A DNA stretch of 64,000 nt from Pseudomonas taeanensis MS-3 (GCF_000498575.2 NZ_AWSQ01000004.1:263527-327526); one strand, 5' to 3'; shown: positions 1-9,146, counted from the first letter of the stretch. Made by a program: numbers and translations. The notes: generated by a model from the letters alone, not told the origin.

Positions 1-238
1 TGTCGTAGGCGAAGGTGTCTAGGGCGACGTAGGGCACGTTGGCCTTGAGCGTACCGGCATCGCTGTACAGCCCGTCGGCAATCGCCCGCGCCGACGCCAG
101 CAGGGTGCGGTCATAGGCGGTGTCGGCGGCGCGCCGGGCACTCCAGTAGGCGCTCAGGCTGCTGAGCAACAGGATCAGCGCCAACAGCACGGCCAAGCGC
201 CTTAACAGTCGCCCGCGCAGGCTCCCGGTTTCAGCCAT
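1..238 (-). CDS. tctE: Sensor histidine kinase TctE, N-terminal fragment (runs off window)
   Basis: Only the first 79 codons are present; the gene continues past base 1. The frame begins at an ATG (238-236) preceded by GGAGGCG, 16 bases after the stop of the response regulator gene. It encodes MAETGSLRGRLLRRLAVLLA and a hydrophobic segment (about residues 14-32) followed by a periplasmic start containing ARRAADTAYDRTLLASARAI, typical of the sensor region of TctE-type kinases. The kinase core lies outside the window. Paired with the adjacent OmpR-type regulator and divergent from a tricarboxylate porin/transporter operon, it is most likely the citrate/tricarboxylate sensor. The gene name rests mainly on this context. 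Confidence 0.8.
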   Translation of the reverse strand, partial: MAETGSLRGRLLRRLAVLLALILLLSSLSAYWSARRAADTAYDRTLLASARAIADGLYSDAGTLKANVPYVALDTFAYD

Positions 239-254
239 CGACCGCCTCCAGCGC

Positions 255-926
255 TCAGTCACCGACAGCCTCCAACAAATAACCGAGGCCGCGGAAGGTG
301 ACGATGCGCACACCACCACCGTCGAGCTTCTTGCGCAGACGATGGACGTAGATTTCGATGGAGTCGGCGTTGGCATCGTCGTCCAGACCAAAGACCTGGG
401 CCGCCAGTTGCTCCTTGCTCATCACCCGTCCTGGCCGGGCGATCATCGCTTCCAGCACCGCGTGCTCTCGCGATGTCAAGCTGAGGGTAGCCTCCAGCAG
501 ACTGAAGCGCCGGGTGTTCAGGTCGTAGAGCAGATTGCCGCAGCGCTGTTGTTGTTCACCGCCGAGCACGCTGCGCCGCAGCAGCGCCTTGACCCGAGCC
601 TCCAGCTCAGTCAGCTCGAAGGGTTTGGCCAGGTAATCGTCGGCTCCTAAATTGAGTCCGTGTACGCGGTCCTTGACCTCGCCACGCGCGGTCAACATCA
701 GCACCGGCAGGGTTTTGCCGCGCCCCCGCAAGCGCGCCAACACCTCGAAACCATCCATCCGCGGCAGGCCGACATCGAGAATCGCCAGGGCATAGTCCTC
801 GCTGCTCAGCGCCAGATCGGCGGCCACTCCGTCGTGCAGCACGTCCACCGTCCAACCGGCACTTCTCAAGGCCTGGGTCACGCTTGCCGCCAGTTGCGGA
901 TGGTCTTCGACCAGCAGAATTCGCAT
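255..926 (-). CDS. tctD: Response regulator TctD (OmpR/PhoB family)
   Basis: This is a 223-residue OmpR-type regulator. The N-terminal receiver starts MRILLVEDHPQ, has the phosphorylatable Asp51 in AILDVGLPRMDG and the conserved Lys in DDYLAKPFE. The C-terminal winged helix contains LTSREHAVLEAMI and IYVHRLRKKL. The ATG at 926 is chosen over the upstream start at 953 because a perfect GGAGGT (931-936) precedes it and the receiver begins there. tctE follows 16 bases downstream in the same direction, and opdH-tctCBA diverges 260 bases away. In Pseudomonas, TctD with TctE controls the tricarboxylate porin and transporter; that role is inferred here from gene order. Confidence 0.88.
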   Translation of the reverse strand: MRILLVEDHPQLAASVTQALRSAGWTVDVLHDGVAADLALSSEDYALAILDVGLPRMDGFEVLARLRGRGKTLPVLMLTARGEVKDRVHGLNLGADDYLAKPFELTELEARVKALLRRSVLGGEQQQRCGNLLYDLNTRRFSLLEATLSLTSREHAVLEAMIARPGRVMSKEQLAAQVFGLDDDANADSIEIYVHRLRKKLDGGGVRIVTFRGLGYLLEAVGD

Positions 927-1186
927 CGCCACCTCCAACTGAAGACTCGCCAATAGCCGTTACCGAGCGCGCCGCCCGCACTATTCGAAAGCAGGAGTTT
1001 ACCGCCACTGCGCGCGCCGTGACTGGCCTTAATGCAGGCACACAGCAGTCGCCAGAAAACTTTCAGCGCTGAAAGCCTGGCGAAAGCTTGACCCCCTAGC
1101 ATCGGTTTCAGGTGGCTCGAACCACCTACCAGAACGGTTTGCACAGTGGTGTGCAGCCGCGACAAAAATAATAGTGGAGACCACAG

Positions 1187-2452
1187 ATGCCCATCGCATC
1201 GCCTCAAGCAATGCCGCCTGTCCGCCTGCTTAGCCTAGCCGTAACCGCAGCGCTGTTCGCGCCTGTCGCCCAGGCCGCGTTTCTCGACGACAGCACAGCC
1301 AGCCTGACCACCACCAACATCTACCTGAACCGTGATTTCCGCGAAGGCACAGGTCAGAGCAAGCGTGAAGAATGGGGTCAGGGCTTCCTGCTCGACATCC
1401 AGTCTGGCTACACCGAAGGCACAGTGGGCTTCGGCCTCGACGCCCTGGGCCTGCTCGGCGTCAAGCTCGACTCCGGCGGCGGCCGCACCGGCACCGACCT
1501 GCTACCCGTACAGGACGACGGCGGCACCCCGGATGAGTTCAGCCGCCTGGGCCTGACCGCCAAGGTCAAGCTGTCCGCCAGCGAGTTTCGCTACGGCTCG
1601 CACGTGCCCGAGCTGCCGGTGGTCAAGGCCAGCGACAGCCGCCTGCTGCCTCAGGTATTCGAGGGCGGCCTGCTGACCTCCAGCGAGCTGGACGGCCTGA
1701 CCTTCACCGGCGGACGTCTGGACAAGGTCATCGACCGCGCCTCGACCAACTCCGAGGAGCTGGTGCTCAACAGCAAGAACAAGCGCTTCCCGGGCGGTGT
1801 GACTGCCGACCACCTGGACCTGGCTGGTCTCGACTACCAGTTCGGCGCTGGTTTCAGTGGCCGCTACTTCTACGGCGAGCTGGACGACATCTACCGCCAG
1901 CACTTCTTCAACCTGCTCTCCAGCCACAAGATCGGCCCCGGCACCCTGTCCGCCGACCTGCGCCTGATGCTCAGTAACGACAGCGGCGCGGCCAAGGCCG
2001 GCAAGGTCGACAACCGCGCGCTGAATGGCAGCCTCGCCTACGCCCTCGGCGGCCACAAGCTGACCCTGGCTTACCAGGACATGAGCGGCGACACCGGCTA
2101 CGCCTACATCGACGGCGGCGACCCCTACCTGGTCAACTTCGTGCAGATCAACGACTTCGCCAACCCCGACGAACGCTCCTGGCAGGCCCGCTACGACTAC
2201 AACTTCGCCGCCCTCGGGGTGCCTGGCCTGAGCTTCCTCACCCGCTACGTCAGCGGCGATGACGCACGCATCACCGGCAGCAGCGCCCGCGGCAGCGAGT
2301 GGGAGCGCGACATCGAGTTCAAGTACGTGGTGCAGAGCGGCCCGGCGAAGAACCTCTATGTGCGCCTGCGCAACGCCAGCTTCCGCTCCGACTTCGCCCG
2401 CAATGCGGACGAGAACCGCGTGATCGTCGGCTACACACTGCCGATTTGGTAA
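1187..2452 (+). CDS. opdH: OprD-family porin, tricarboxylate-specific type (OpdH-like)
   Basis: The product has 421 residues, as expected for OprD-family 18-stranded outer-membrane channels. A signal peptide ends near VAQAAFLDD, and family landmarks follow: TNIYLNRDFREG, EEWGQGFLLDIQSGYT, VGFGLDALGLLGVKLD, the late [13 protein letters not shown] and the C-terminal ENRVIVGYTLPIW ending in an aromatic residue. It is divergent from tctD and immediately upstream of tctC (29 bases), matching the known opdH-tctCBA order in Pseudomonas. It would let citrate or cis-aconitate-type tricarboxylates cross the outer membrane. The start at 1187 has GTGGAG upstream. Substrate specificity is inferred from context because OprD paralogues are hard to separate by eye. 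Confidence 0.85.
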   Translation: MPIASPQAMPPVRLLSLAVTAALFAPVAQAAFLDDSTASLTTTNIYLNRDFREGTGQSKREEWGQGFLLDIQSGYTEGTVGFGLDALGLLGVKLDSGGGRTGTDLLPVQDDGGTPDEFSRLGLTAKVKLSASEFRYGSHVPELPVVKASDSRLLPQVFEGGLLTSSELDGLTFTGGRLDKVIDRASTNSEELVLNSKNKRFPGGVTADHLDLAGLDYQFGAGFSGRYFYGELDDIYRQHFFNLLSSHKIGPGTLSADLRLMLSNDSGAAKAGKVDNRALNGSLAYALGGHKLTLAYQDMSGDTGYAYIDGGDPYLVNFVQINDFANPDERSWQARYDYNFAALGVPGLSFLTRYVSGDDARITGSSARGSEWERDIEFKYVVQSGPAKNLYVRLRNASFRSDFARNADENRVIVGYTLPIW

Positions 2453-2481
2453 CCCACAATAACAATTGAGAGGAATCCACC

Positions 2482-3459
2482 ATGAAAACTGCCTTTACCC
2501 GTATTGCCCTGACCACCGCCTGCCTGGCCTTCGCCGGCCAACTGCTGGCCGGCGAACCGAAGCGCCCGGAATGCATCGCCCCGGCCAAGCCCGGCGGCGG
2601 CTTCGACCTGACCTGCAAGCTAGCCCAGAACGGCCTGAAAGACGGCGGCCTGCTCAAGGCGCCGATGCGCGTCACCTACATGCCCGGCGGTGTTGGCGCA
2701 GTGGCCTACAACGCGGTGGTTGCTCAGCGCGCAGACGATCCTGGCACCATCATCGCCTTCTCCAGTGGTTCGCTGCTCAACCTGGCCCAGGGCAAGTTCG
2801 GTCGTTACGACGAATCGGCGGTGCGCTGGCTGGCCGCGGTCGGCACCGACTATGGCGCCATCACCGTACGTGCCGACTCGCCATATCAGACGCTGAATGA
2901 TCTGGTCGAGGCGCTGAAGAAAGACCCGTCGAGCATCGTCTTCGGCGCCGGCGCGACCATCGGCGGCCAGGACTGGATGCAGACCGCACTGATCGCCCGC
3001 GCCGCTGGCATCGACCCGAAAAACCTGCGCTACGTGGCCTTCGAAGGCGGCGGCGAGACCCTCACCGCGATGCTCGGCGGCCACGTACAGGTGACCAGCA
3101 GCGGCCTGGGCGAGGTCACCCCGCAACTGGAGGCGAAGAAAGTACGCATCCTCGCAGTGCTCGCCGATGATCGCCTGCCGGGCAAACTGGCCGATATCCC
3201 CACCGCCAAGGAACAGGGCTACCCGATCAGCTGGCCGGTGATCCGCGGCTTCTATGTCGGCCCAGAGGTCAGCGACGAGCAGTACGGCTGGTGGAAGCAG
3301 CAGTTCGACAGCCTGCTGGCCAGCGAAGACTTCGCCAAGCTGCGCGAGCAGCGTGACTTGCTGCCGCTGTCGATGACCGGCGACGAGCTCAATGCCTTCG
3401 TCCTCAAGCAAGTGGAAGAGTACAAGACGCTGGCCGGCGAGTTCGGCCTGGTCCAGTAA
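2482..3459 (+). CDS. tctC: Tripartite tricarboxylate transporter substrate-binding protein TctC
   Basis: The product is a 325-residue periplasmic binding protein of the TTT (Bug/TctC) family. A signal peptide (MKTAFTRIALTTACLAFAGQ...LLAG) is followed by PECIAPAKPGGGFDLTCKL, the usual first ligand loop, and by later blocks such as VTYMPGGVGAVAYN and GGQDWMQTALIARAAG. An RBS (GAGAGGAAT) lies about 10 bases before the ATG. It captures the tricarboxylate and delivers it to the TctBA membrane complex encoded next. The gap before tctB holds a dispersed repeat of about 140 bases, so tctC and tctB are not translationally coupled here. Confidence 0.92.
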   Translation: MKTAFTRIALTTACLAFAGQLLAGEPKRPECIAPAKPGGGFDLTCKLAQNGLKDGGLLKAPMRVTYMPGGVGAVAYNAVVAQRADDPGTIIAFSSGSLLNLAQGKFGRYDESAVRWLAAVGTDYGAITVRADSPYQTLNDLVEALKKDPSSIVFGAGATIGGQDWMQTALIARAAGIDPKNLRYVAFEGGGETLTAMLGGHVQVTSSGLGEVTPQLEAKKVRILAVLADDRLPGKLADIPTAKEQGYPISWPVIRGFYVGPEVSDEQYGWWKQQFDSLLASEDFAKLREQRDLLPLSMTGDELNAFVLKQVEEYKTLAGEFGLVQ

Positions 3460-3597
3460 GGAAGCTACTGCGCTCGATAATGCTGCGTTGGCAAGCGGCT
3501 CGAAATGCTCATTTACAGACGTAAACTGCGCTTTCTCGCCGCTTGCCGCCTTGCCTTCCCGTCGCTCGCTACGCTTCCTCGAATCTCCTGACCTCGT
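3454..3597. repeat. Dispersed intergenic element, copy A (degenerate ends)
   Basis: The stretch between tctC and tctB starts at the tctC stop (CAGTAAGGAAGCTACTGC) and ends GCTTCCTCGAATCTCCTGAC. It shares the core GAAGCTACTGCGCTCGATAA, a TGCTCATTTACA...GTAAACT block and CGCCTTGCC/GTCGCTCGC with two other loci (18048-18356 and 35138-35278). The flanking GGAAGC/GCTTCC arms are inverted. The RBS of tctB (GAGGT, 3599-3603) lies just after it. Confidence 0.75.
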
Positions 3598-3612
3598 CGA
3601 GGTATCCCATTT

Positions 3613-4056
3613 ATGTACGTCCGCCTGTTTTCCGCGGTCTGGCTGCTGCTTTGCGCCGGACTCGCCATTATCGCCTGGGGTTTCCAGGCGCCCTTCGCCT
3701 ACGACCCGGTCGGCCCTCGCGCCTACCCCTTGCTGTTGCTGGCACTGATGAGTGCAGGCTCGCTGTGGCTACTGTTCAAGCCGGGCGTGCTGCAGCAACA
3801 ACTGCATCTGCCCAGCGCTAAACGTGCGGTGCTGTGCGTGCTGACGCTGCTGGCCTATGTCCTGACGTTCGAAGCGCTGGGTTTTGTCCTCAGCACCGCC
3901 CTGGCCACCTTCGCCATGGGTCTGTTGTTCACCGGCCGCCTGCTGCCCTGCGCCATCAGTGGCGTACTGATGGGCGTGCTGCTCTATGGCCTGTTTGATT
4001 TAGTCCTGGACGTGCCGCTGCCGCTCGGCCTGTTCGAAGCGTTTGTGGAGAGTTGA
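3613..4056 (+). CDS. tctB: Tripartite tricarboxylate transporter small membrane subunit TctB
   Basis: The product is a 147-residue hydrophobic protein with about four membrane segments, the size and profile of TctB. The N-terminal helix VRLFSAVWLLLCAGLAIIAW is followed by the characteristic AYDPVGPRAYPLLLLALM motif near residue 30 and by the C-terminal YGLFDLVLDVPLPLG. The ATG at 3613 has GAGGT nine bases upstream, downstream of the intergenic repeat. The stop TGA (4054-4056) is separated from the tctA ATG by one base, so the two membrane subunits are probably translationally coupled. It forms the inner-membrane complex with TctA. Confidence 0.9.
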   Translation: MYVRLFSAVWLLLCAGLAIIAWGFQAPFAYDPVGPRAYPLLLLALMSAGSLWLLFKPGVLQQQLHLPSAKRAVLCVLTLLAYVLTFEALGFVLSTALATFAMGLLFTGRLLPCAISGVLMGVLLYGLFDLVLDVPLPLGLFEAFVES

Positions 4057-4057
4057 G

Positions 4058-5566
4058 ATGGAAACCTTACATTTCTTGTTACAAGGCTTCGATGTCGCCA
4101 CCCGCCCGAACAACCTGCTGGTGGCGCTGTTCGGCGCCTTCGTCGGCACCATCGTCGGCCTGCTGCCGGGCCTTGGCCCGATCAACGGCGTGGCCCTGCT
4201 GCTACCGCTGGCCTTCGCCTTCGGTTTACCCCCGGAAACCGCACTGATCCTGTTGGCCGCGGTGTACCTGGGTTGCGAGTACGGCGGTCGCATCTCCGCC
4301 ATCCTGCTCAACGTACCGGGCGACGCCGCGGCGGTGATGACCACCCTCGACGGCTACCCGCTGGCGCGTCAGGGCAAGGCCGGTATCGCCCTGTCGCTGT
4401 CGGCAGTCAGCTCCTTTACCGGCAGCATCATCGCCACCTGCGGCGTGGTGTTGTTCGCCCCGTTGCTGGCGAAATGGGCGGTGGCCTTCGGCCCGGCGGA
4501 ATACTTCGTACTGATGATTTTCGCCATCGCCTGCCTCGGCGGCATGGTCGGCGACAAACCGGTGAAAACCCTGATGGCCGCACTGATCGGCCTGGCCCTG
4601 GCGACTGTCGGCGTCGACTCCACCACCGGCGTCTACCGCTTTACCTTCGGCAGCGTCAGCCTGTCCGACGGCATCCAGTTCATCATCGTGGTGATCGGCT
4701 TCTTCAGCGTCAGTGAAATCCTGGTCATGCTGGAAAACACCCACAGCGGGCAGAAGGCGGTGAAAGCCAGCGGCCGCCTGCTGTTCAACTTCAAGGAATT
4801 CTGCGCCACCTTCTGGACCATGATCCGCAGCTCGCTGGCCGGCTTCGTCATCGGCACGCTGCCCGGCGCCGGCGCGACCATCGCCAGCGCCATGACCTAC
4901 ATGACCGAGAAGCGCCTGGCCGGAAGCGGGGGCAAGTTCGGCGAAGGCGACCTGCGCGGCCTGGCCGCCCCAGAAGCGGCCAACAATGCCTCGGCCTGCG
5001 GCTCGCTGATTCCCATGCTGACCCTGGGCGTACCCGGCTCGGGCACCACCGCGGTGATGATCGGCGCCCTGTCGCTGTACAACATCACCCCCGGCCCGCT
5101 GCTGTTCGAACAGCAGCCGGATGTGGTCTGGGGCCTGATCGCCTCGCTGTTCATCGGCAACGTGATCCTGCTGGTGATGAACATCCCGCTGGTCGGCCTG
5201 TTCTCGCGCATGCTCAGCGTGCCCAACTGGGTACTGGTGCCGGCGATCAGCGTGATCAGTATGGTTGGCGTCTACGCGGTACACAGCACCACCTTCGACC
5301 TGGTGCTGATGATCGGCCTCGGGGTGTTCGGCTATATCCTGCGCAAGCTGGATTTCCCGCTGTCGGCGGTGATCCTCGGTTTCGTTCTCGGTGAGCTGAT
5401 GGAAGACAACCTGCGCCGCGCCCTGTCGATCTCCGCTGGCGAGCTGGGCATCCTCTGGCAAAGCCCGATCAGCCTGTGCCTGTGGGCGCTGGCGGCGCTG
5501 ATGCTGGCCCTGCCCGGCCTGCGCTGGTGGCGGGCGCGCAACAAGGCCCGCCTGGCCCATGCCTAA
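4058..5566 (+). CDS. tctA: Tripartite tricarboxylate transporter large membrane subunit TctA
   Basis: The product has 502 residues with about 12 predicted membrane helices. It carries the two family signature regions: FVGTIVGLLPGLGPINGVALL near the N-terminus and IGTLPGAGATIASAMTYMTE mid-protein, plus LTLGVPGSGTTAVMIGAL. The start METLHFLLQGFDV at 4058 is preferred over the longer frame from 4043 because GTGGAGAG precedes it and it directly follows the tctB stop. The gene overlaps the next one by eight bases (ATGCCTAA). TctA is the main permease of the citrate/tricarboxylate system, using TctC as binding protein. Confidence 0.93.
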   Translation: METLHFLLQGFDVATRPNNLLVALFGAFVGTIVGLLPGLGPINGVALLLPLAFAFGLPPETALILLAAVYLGCEYGGRISAILLNVPGDAAAVMTTLDGYPLARQGKAGIALSLSAVSSFTGSIIATCGVVLFAPLLAKWAVAFGPAEYFVLMIFAIACLGGMVGDKPVKTLMAALIGLALATVGVDSTTGVYRFTFGSVSLSDGIQFIIVVIGFFSVSEILVMLENTHSGQKAVKASGRLLFNFKEFCATFWTMIRSSLAGFVIGTLPGAGATIASAMTYMTEKRLAGSGGKFGEGDLRGLAAPEAANNASACGSLIPMLTLGVPGSGTTAVMIGALSLYNITPGPLLFEQQPDVVWGLIASLFIGNVILLVMNIPLVGLFSRMLSVPNWVLVPAISVISMVGVYAVHSTTFDLVLMIGLGVFGYILRKLDFPLSAVILGFVLGELMEDNLRRALSISAGELGILWQSPISLCLWALAALMLALPGLRWWRARNKARLAHA

Positions 5567-6593
5567 ACTGCCCACGGCGCTGCAGCACTGGCGCAGCTGG
5601 TGGCTCACGCCCCTGATTGGTCTGGTCGGGGGCTACCTGGCCAGCCTGATTGGCTGGCCACTGCCGTGGATCATCGGCTCGCTGCTGGCGGTGATCGCCG
5701 CCCGTTGCAGTGGTTGGCGGGTCACTGAGCTGCCCGGCGGCCGGCAGACCGGTCAATGGCTGGTGGCCAGCGGCATCGGCCTGCACTTCACCGGCGCGGT
5801 GATGGCGCAAGTGCTCAGCCATTTCCCGCTGATCCTCGCCGGCGCGCTCGGCACCCTGCTGCTCAGCCTGATCGGCATTGCCCTGCTGCGGCGGGCCGGG
5901 GTCGACCGCGCCACGGCGTTTTTCGCCAGCATGCCCGGCGGGGCCAGCGAGATGGTCAACCTGGCACAACGCCACGACGCGCAGATAGCCCGGGTCGCCG
6001 CCGCGCACAGCCTGCGCCTGTTGTTGGTGGTGTTATTGATACCGGCGCTGTTCACCTGGAGCCTGGCGCCGATCCAGGCGCCCGCCCCCGCCCCGGTCGA
6101 CTGGTATTGGCTGGCCCTCCTGCTGCCGGGCGGCGCATTGTTGGCCCTGCTGTGGAAAAAACTGCGCCAGCCCAACCCCTGGATGCTCGGCCCCTTGACC
6201 GTCTGCGCCGCCGCCAGCGTGACGTTCGACCTGCAACTGGGTCTGCCGCCAGGCCTTGGCCAGGTCGGTCAATGGTTGATCGGCTGCGCCCTGGGCTGCC
6301 ACTTCGACCGCGCGTTCTTTCGCAGCGCACCGGGCTTTCTCGCGCGAATCCTGCTGTTCAGCCTGCTCGCCATGCTCGGCGCCGCGTTACTGGCACAAGG
6401 GCTCAGCTGGCTGGCCAGTCAGGATGGAACCTCGCTGATGCTCGGCATGATGCCCGGCGGCATCACCGAACTGTGCCTGACCGCCGAAGCACTGCAACTG
6501 TCGGTGGCCCTGGTCACCGCCCTGCAGGTGCTGCGGCTGTTTCTGGTGATGTTCCTCGCCGAGCCGCTGTTTCGCCTCTGGCAACGCTCTTAG
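5559..6593 (+). CDS. AbrB-family (duplicated-domain) inner-membrane protein
   Basis: The product has 344 residues and is strongly hydrophobic, with an internal duplication. Each half has a glycine-rich block (GWPLPWIIGSLLAV, residues about 31-44, and KLRQPNPWMLGPLTVCAA, about 200-218) and a later MPGG motif (FASMPGGASEMVNLAQ and GMMPGGITELCLTAEAL). This is the arrangement of the Gram-negative AbrB membrane family (formerly ammonia monooxygenase-like); it is not the DNA-binding AbrB. Its start overlaps the end of tctA, so it is co-transcribed and may be an accessory to tricarboxylate use. No substrate is known from sequence. Confidence 0.82.
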   Translation: MPKLPTALQHWRSWWLTPLIGLVGGYLASLIGWPLPWIIGSLLAVIAARCSGWRVTELPGGRQTGQWLVASGIGLHFTGAVMAQVLSHFPLILAGALGTLLLSLIGIALLRRAGVDRATAFFASMPGGASEMVNLAQRHDAQIARVAAAHSLRLLLVVLLIPALFTWSLAPIQAPAPAPVDWYWLALLLPGGALLALLWKKLRQPNPWMLGPLTVCAAASVTFDLQLGLPPGLGQVGQWLIGCALGCHFDRAFFRSAPGFLARILLFSLLAMLGAALLAQGLSWLASQDGTSLMLGMMPGGITELCLTAEALQLSVALVTALQVLRLFLVMFLAEPLFRLWQRS

Positions 6594-6628
6594 CGCGGGG
6601 ACGACCCACACAGCACGCCCACGTTTAG

Positions 6629-6652
6629 CCCGCCTTGTGCGGGTTCTTTTTT
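6629..6652 (+). terminator. Rho-independent terminator after the tct operon
   Basis: The stem CCCGC/GCGGG (6629-6633 and 6639-6643) encloses a CTTGT loop and is followed by TTCTTTTTT. It lies 35 bases after the stop of the AbrB-type gene. Confidence 0.75.
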
Positions 6653-6732
6653 GCCGATAGCAGCCACCCGGGCAACAGGCAAATGCCTGGCGTATTCTGC
6701 AGTGAGCGACCGACATCCACGAGGCAGATCGA

Positions 6733-7626
6733 ATGATGCTGCGCCTGCAAAGCCACCTGAAGAGCCTGCTGGTACTGCTCTGCCTCGGCCTGCTGCTCGT
6801 CGGCTGCAGCCGCCTAGAACTGCTCTACCGCAACCTCGACTGGTTGCTGCCCTGGCGCCTGGACCACTACCTGGACCTCGACCGCCAGCAACAAGCCTGG
6901 CTCAGGCCGCGCCTGCAGGCACACCTGGACTGGCACTGCAGCGTCGAGCTGCCGCGTTATCTGGACTGGCTGCAACGCACCCGCCACCTGCTCGAGCAGC
7001 CTGCCCCCAGCCCCGCGCAGCTGCGCAGCCAGTTCGCCGAAATCGACGACGCGCTGCAGCGCATCGCCGTGCAGATCACCCCCACGGCCATAGCCTTGCT
7101 GCAGACGCTCAGCGCGGAACAGGTGGCTAGACTGTTTACCACCCTGGATGAAGACAACCGCGAAGCGCGCGAGGATTTCCTCGAGCCGCCGCTGGCCGAG
7201 CAGATAGGCCAGCGCAGCGAGCGCATGCAGGAGCGCCTGCGTCCCTGGTTCGGCCCACTGAACCCAACGCAACGACGGCAGATCGCGCACTGGTCGAACC
7301 GCACGGGCGAGCAGAATCGTCTGTGGCTGGGCAACCGCCTGCGCTGGCAGCAGGCGTTGCGCGACGCCCTGGCCACGCGTCACCAGGCAGACTTCCCCAG
7401 GCGCCTGACGCGCCTGCTGCAGCAGCGCGAACACTTCGCCGACGCCGACTACCGGAAGCACCAGGCGGATATGCGCCAGGGCCTGGCCGAGCTGCTCAGC
7501 GACCTGCTCGGCAGTGCCGACAGCCAGCAACGCGCACAGCTCAATCAGCGCTTGCGAACGCTCAGTCGAGACCTCGCCGAACAGCTCTGCGCCCGGCCAA
7601 GCCCGCCCGCACTCACACCGAGTTAA
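6733..7626 (+). CDS. Putative lipoprotein (DUF6279-like)
   Basis: The product has 297 residues. A lipoprotein signal peptide (LLVLLCLGLLLVGCSRLELL, lipobox LVGC near residue 25) is followed by YRNLDWLLPWRLDHYLDLDR. The rest is an Arg/Gln/Leu-rich, probably all-helical domain with repeated QQ/QR pairs and possible coiled coil. This pattern fits the DUF6279 lipoproteins common in Pseudomonas, whose function is not known to me. Start: two adjacent ATGs (6733, 6736) after GAGG. It stands alone between the tct terminator and the convergent ung gene. Confidence 0.75.
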   Translation: MMLRLQSHLKSLLVLLCLGLLLVGCSRLELLYRNLDWLLPWRLDHYLDLDRQQQAWLRPRLQAHLDWHCSVELPRYLDWLQRTRHLLEQPAPSPAQLRSQFAEIDDALQRIAVQITPTAIALLQTLSAEQVARLFTTLDEDNREAREDFLEPPLAEQIGQRSERMQERLRPWFGPLNPTQRRQIAHWSNRTGEQNRLWLGNRLRWQQALRDALATRHQADFPRRLTRLLQQREHFADADYRKHQADMRQGLAELLSDLLGSADSQQRAQLNQRLRTLSRDLAEQLCARPSPPALTPS

Positions 7627-7639
7627 CTCGAGCGGCGCC

Positions 7640-8332
7640 TTACAACGGGGGCAGAGCCCAATCGATCGGCGTCAGGCCGTGCTGGGCGAGGAATTTATTG
7701 CTGCGACTGAAGTGACCGTTGCCGATAAAACCACGATGGGCCGACAACGGCGAAGGGTGCGGCGAACGCAGGATCAGGTGTTTGGTCGGATCGATCAGGC
7801 GCTCCTTGCTCTGCGCATGCTTGCCCCACAGCAGGAACACCAGATGCGGACGCTGCTCGCTGACCACTTCGATCACCCGGTCGGTGAAGTGCTGCCAGCC
7901 TTTGCCGGCATGTGCCCCGGCATTGCCGCGCTCGACCGTCAGCGAGGTGTTGAGCAGCAGCACGCCCTGCTCGGCCCAATGCTGCAGGCAACCGTGCGCG
8001 GCGATGTCGATATTCAGGTCGCGCTTGAGTTCCTTGTAGATGTTCAACAAGGACGGCGGCGTGGCCTCCCCGGGCTGCACCGAGAAACACAGTCCATGGG
8101 CCTGGCCCGGACCGTGGTAGGGGTCCTGGCCGATGATCACCACCTTTACCCGGTCCAGCGGAGTGGAATCCAGGGCATTGAAGATCAGCGCCCCCGGCGG
8201 GTAGATCTCCTTGCCGGCAGCTTTCTCCTGACGCAGGAACTCGCTCAATTCCTGCATATAGGGCTTGTCGAACTCCTCGCGCAGGGCGTGTTTCCAGCCG
8301 GCTTCGAGCTTGATCTTGTCTGCGGCGGTCAT
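7640..8332 (-). CDS. ung: Uracil-DNA glycosylase
   Basis: This 230-residue family-1 UDG removes uracil from DNA as the first step of base excision repair. Its catalytic motif [13 protein letters not shown] places the water-activating Asp at residue 70. The uracil-binding segments [10 protein letters not shown] and the leucine-loop motif [11 protein letters not shown] (His192) are intact. Length and start ([13 protein letters not shown]) match pseudomonad Ung proteins. It is convergent with the lipoprotein gene, with 13 bases between the stops. Position next to the tct operon agrees with the gene order I recall around ung in P. aeruginosa. Confidence 0.97.
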   Translation of the reverse strand: MTAADKIKLEAGWKHALREEFDKPYMQELSEFLRQEKAAGKEIYPPGALIFNALDSTPLDRVKVVIIGQDPYHGPGQAHGLCFSVQPGEATPPSLLNIYKELKRDLNIDIAAHGCLQHWAEQGVLLLNTSLTVERGNAGAHAGKGWQHFTDRVIEVVSEQRPHLVFLLWGKHAQSKERLIDPTKHLILRSPHPSPLSAHRGFIGNGHFSRSNKFLAQHGLTPIDWALPPL

Positions 8333-8389
8333 GCCTGACTCCTGCGCGGGCGAACGAAGACGGCACGCTAGTGAAGCGCCCCGCGCAAG

Positions 8390-9049
8390 TCAAGGCAGCC
8401 CGGGGTGATCTACCCAGTCGTACTGCATCTGCCGGGCCGTGGCTCGCGCGACCTCATCACCCAGTATCCGCGCGACCAGGTGCAGGCTCATGCCGATTCC
8501 GGCCGAGATACCCGCGCTGGTAATCCGCGTACCCAGATCGACATAGGGCACGCCCTCGACCACCTTGAGGTGTGGGTACTGTCTTTGCAGGTCGGCGATA
8601 TCCTCCCAGTGCGTGGTCACCATCTGCCCCTCGAGCAGCCCGGCTTCGGCCAGGACAAAGGCACCGGTACACACCGATGCGATCAGCTGAGCCCGGACGG
8701 CGGTCGCGCCGATCCAGTTCAGAGTGGCCCTGTCTTGCAGCGGTTGGGTGACCACGCCCCCCGGCACGATCAGCACATCGCAGGGCAACTCATCGGCAAA
8801 GCTCGCATCGGGTATCAGCCGCAGCCCGTGCCGCGCAGTTAGCGGAGACGCGCTTGCCGCCACCGTACGGACTTCAAAGGCTGCGTGGGGCAACAGCCGA
8901 TCCCGCCTAGTGACACGGGACGCCACCGAAAACACCTCATAGGGCCCGGCAAAGTCGAGAATTTCGACCTCGGGAAACAGCAGTATGTCGACGCGTAAAG
9001 GGCGCTGCCGCGATAGAGCGGCAAGTCCCGAGTGACAGGATTCAAGCAT
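8390..9049 (-). CDS. DJ-1/PfpI (GATase-1-like) family protein
   Basis: The product has about 219 residues from the ATG at 9049 (after AGGGGG); a longer frame opens at 9124 but lacks family sequence. The domain begins RVDILLFPEVEILDFAGPYEVF, typical of DJ-1/PfpI proteins related to isonitrile hydratases and AraC-type regulators with this sensor domain. The nucleophile-elbow cysteine is in IASVCTGAFVLAEAGLL and is followed by VTTHW. No DNA-binding domain is attached. It is on the same strand as and 57 bases from the upstream AraC gene's 3' end region. Substrate is unknown; isonitrile hydratase-like activity is only a possibility. Confidence 0.8.
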   Translation of the reverse strand: MLESCHSGLAALSRQRPLRVDILLFPEVEILDFAGPYEVFSVASRVTRRDRLLPHAAFEVRTVAASASPLTARHGLRLIPDASFADELPCDVLIVPGGVVTQPLQDRATLNWIGATAVRAQLIASVCTGAFVLAEAGLLEGQMVTTHWEDIADLQRQYPHLKVVEGVPYVDLGTRITSAGISAGIGMSLHLVARILGDEVARATARQMQYDWVDHPGLP

Positions 9050-9146
9050 GGCGACCCCCTGATTCAATGTTGCCTGCCATGATCGAGCTACCTGACAACG
9101 CGGGAAAGGACAATATCCCCACAATTATTGCCACTGCCACCAGACC

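Noticed and set aside
4226-5608. 460-codon minus-strand frame
   Set aside because: Antisense to tctA; His/Gln-rich shadow composition and no domain.
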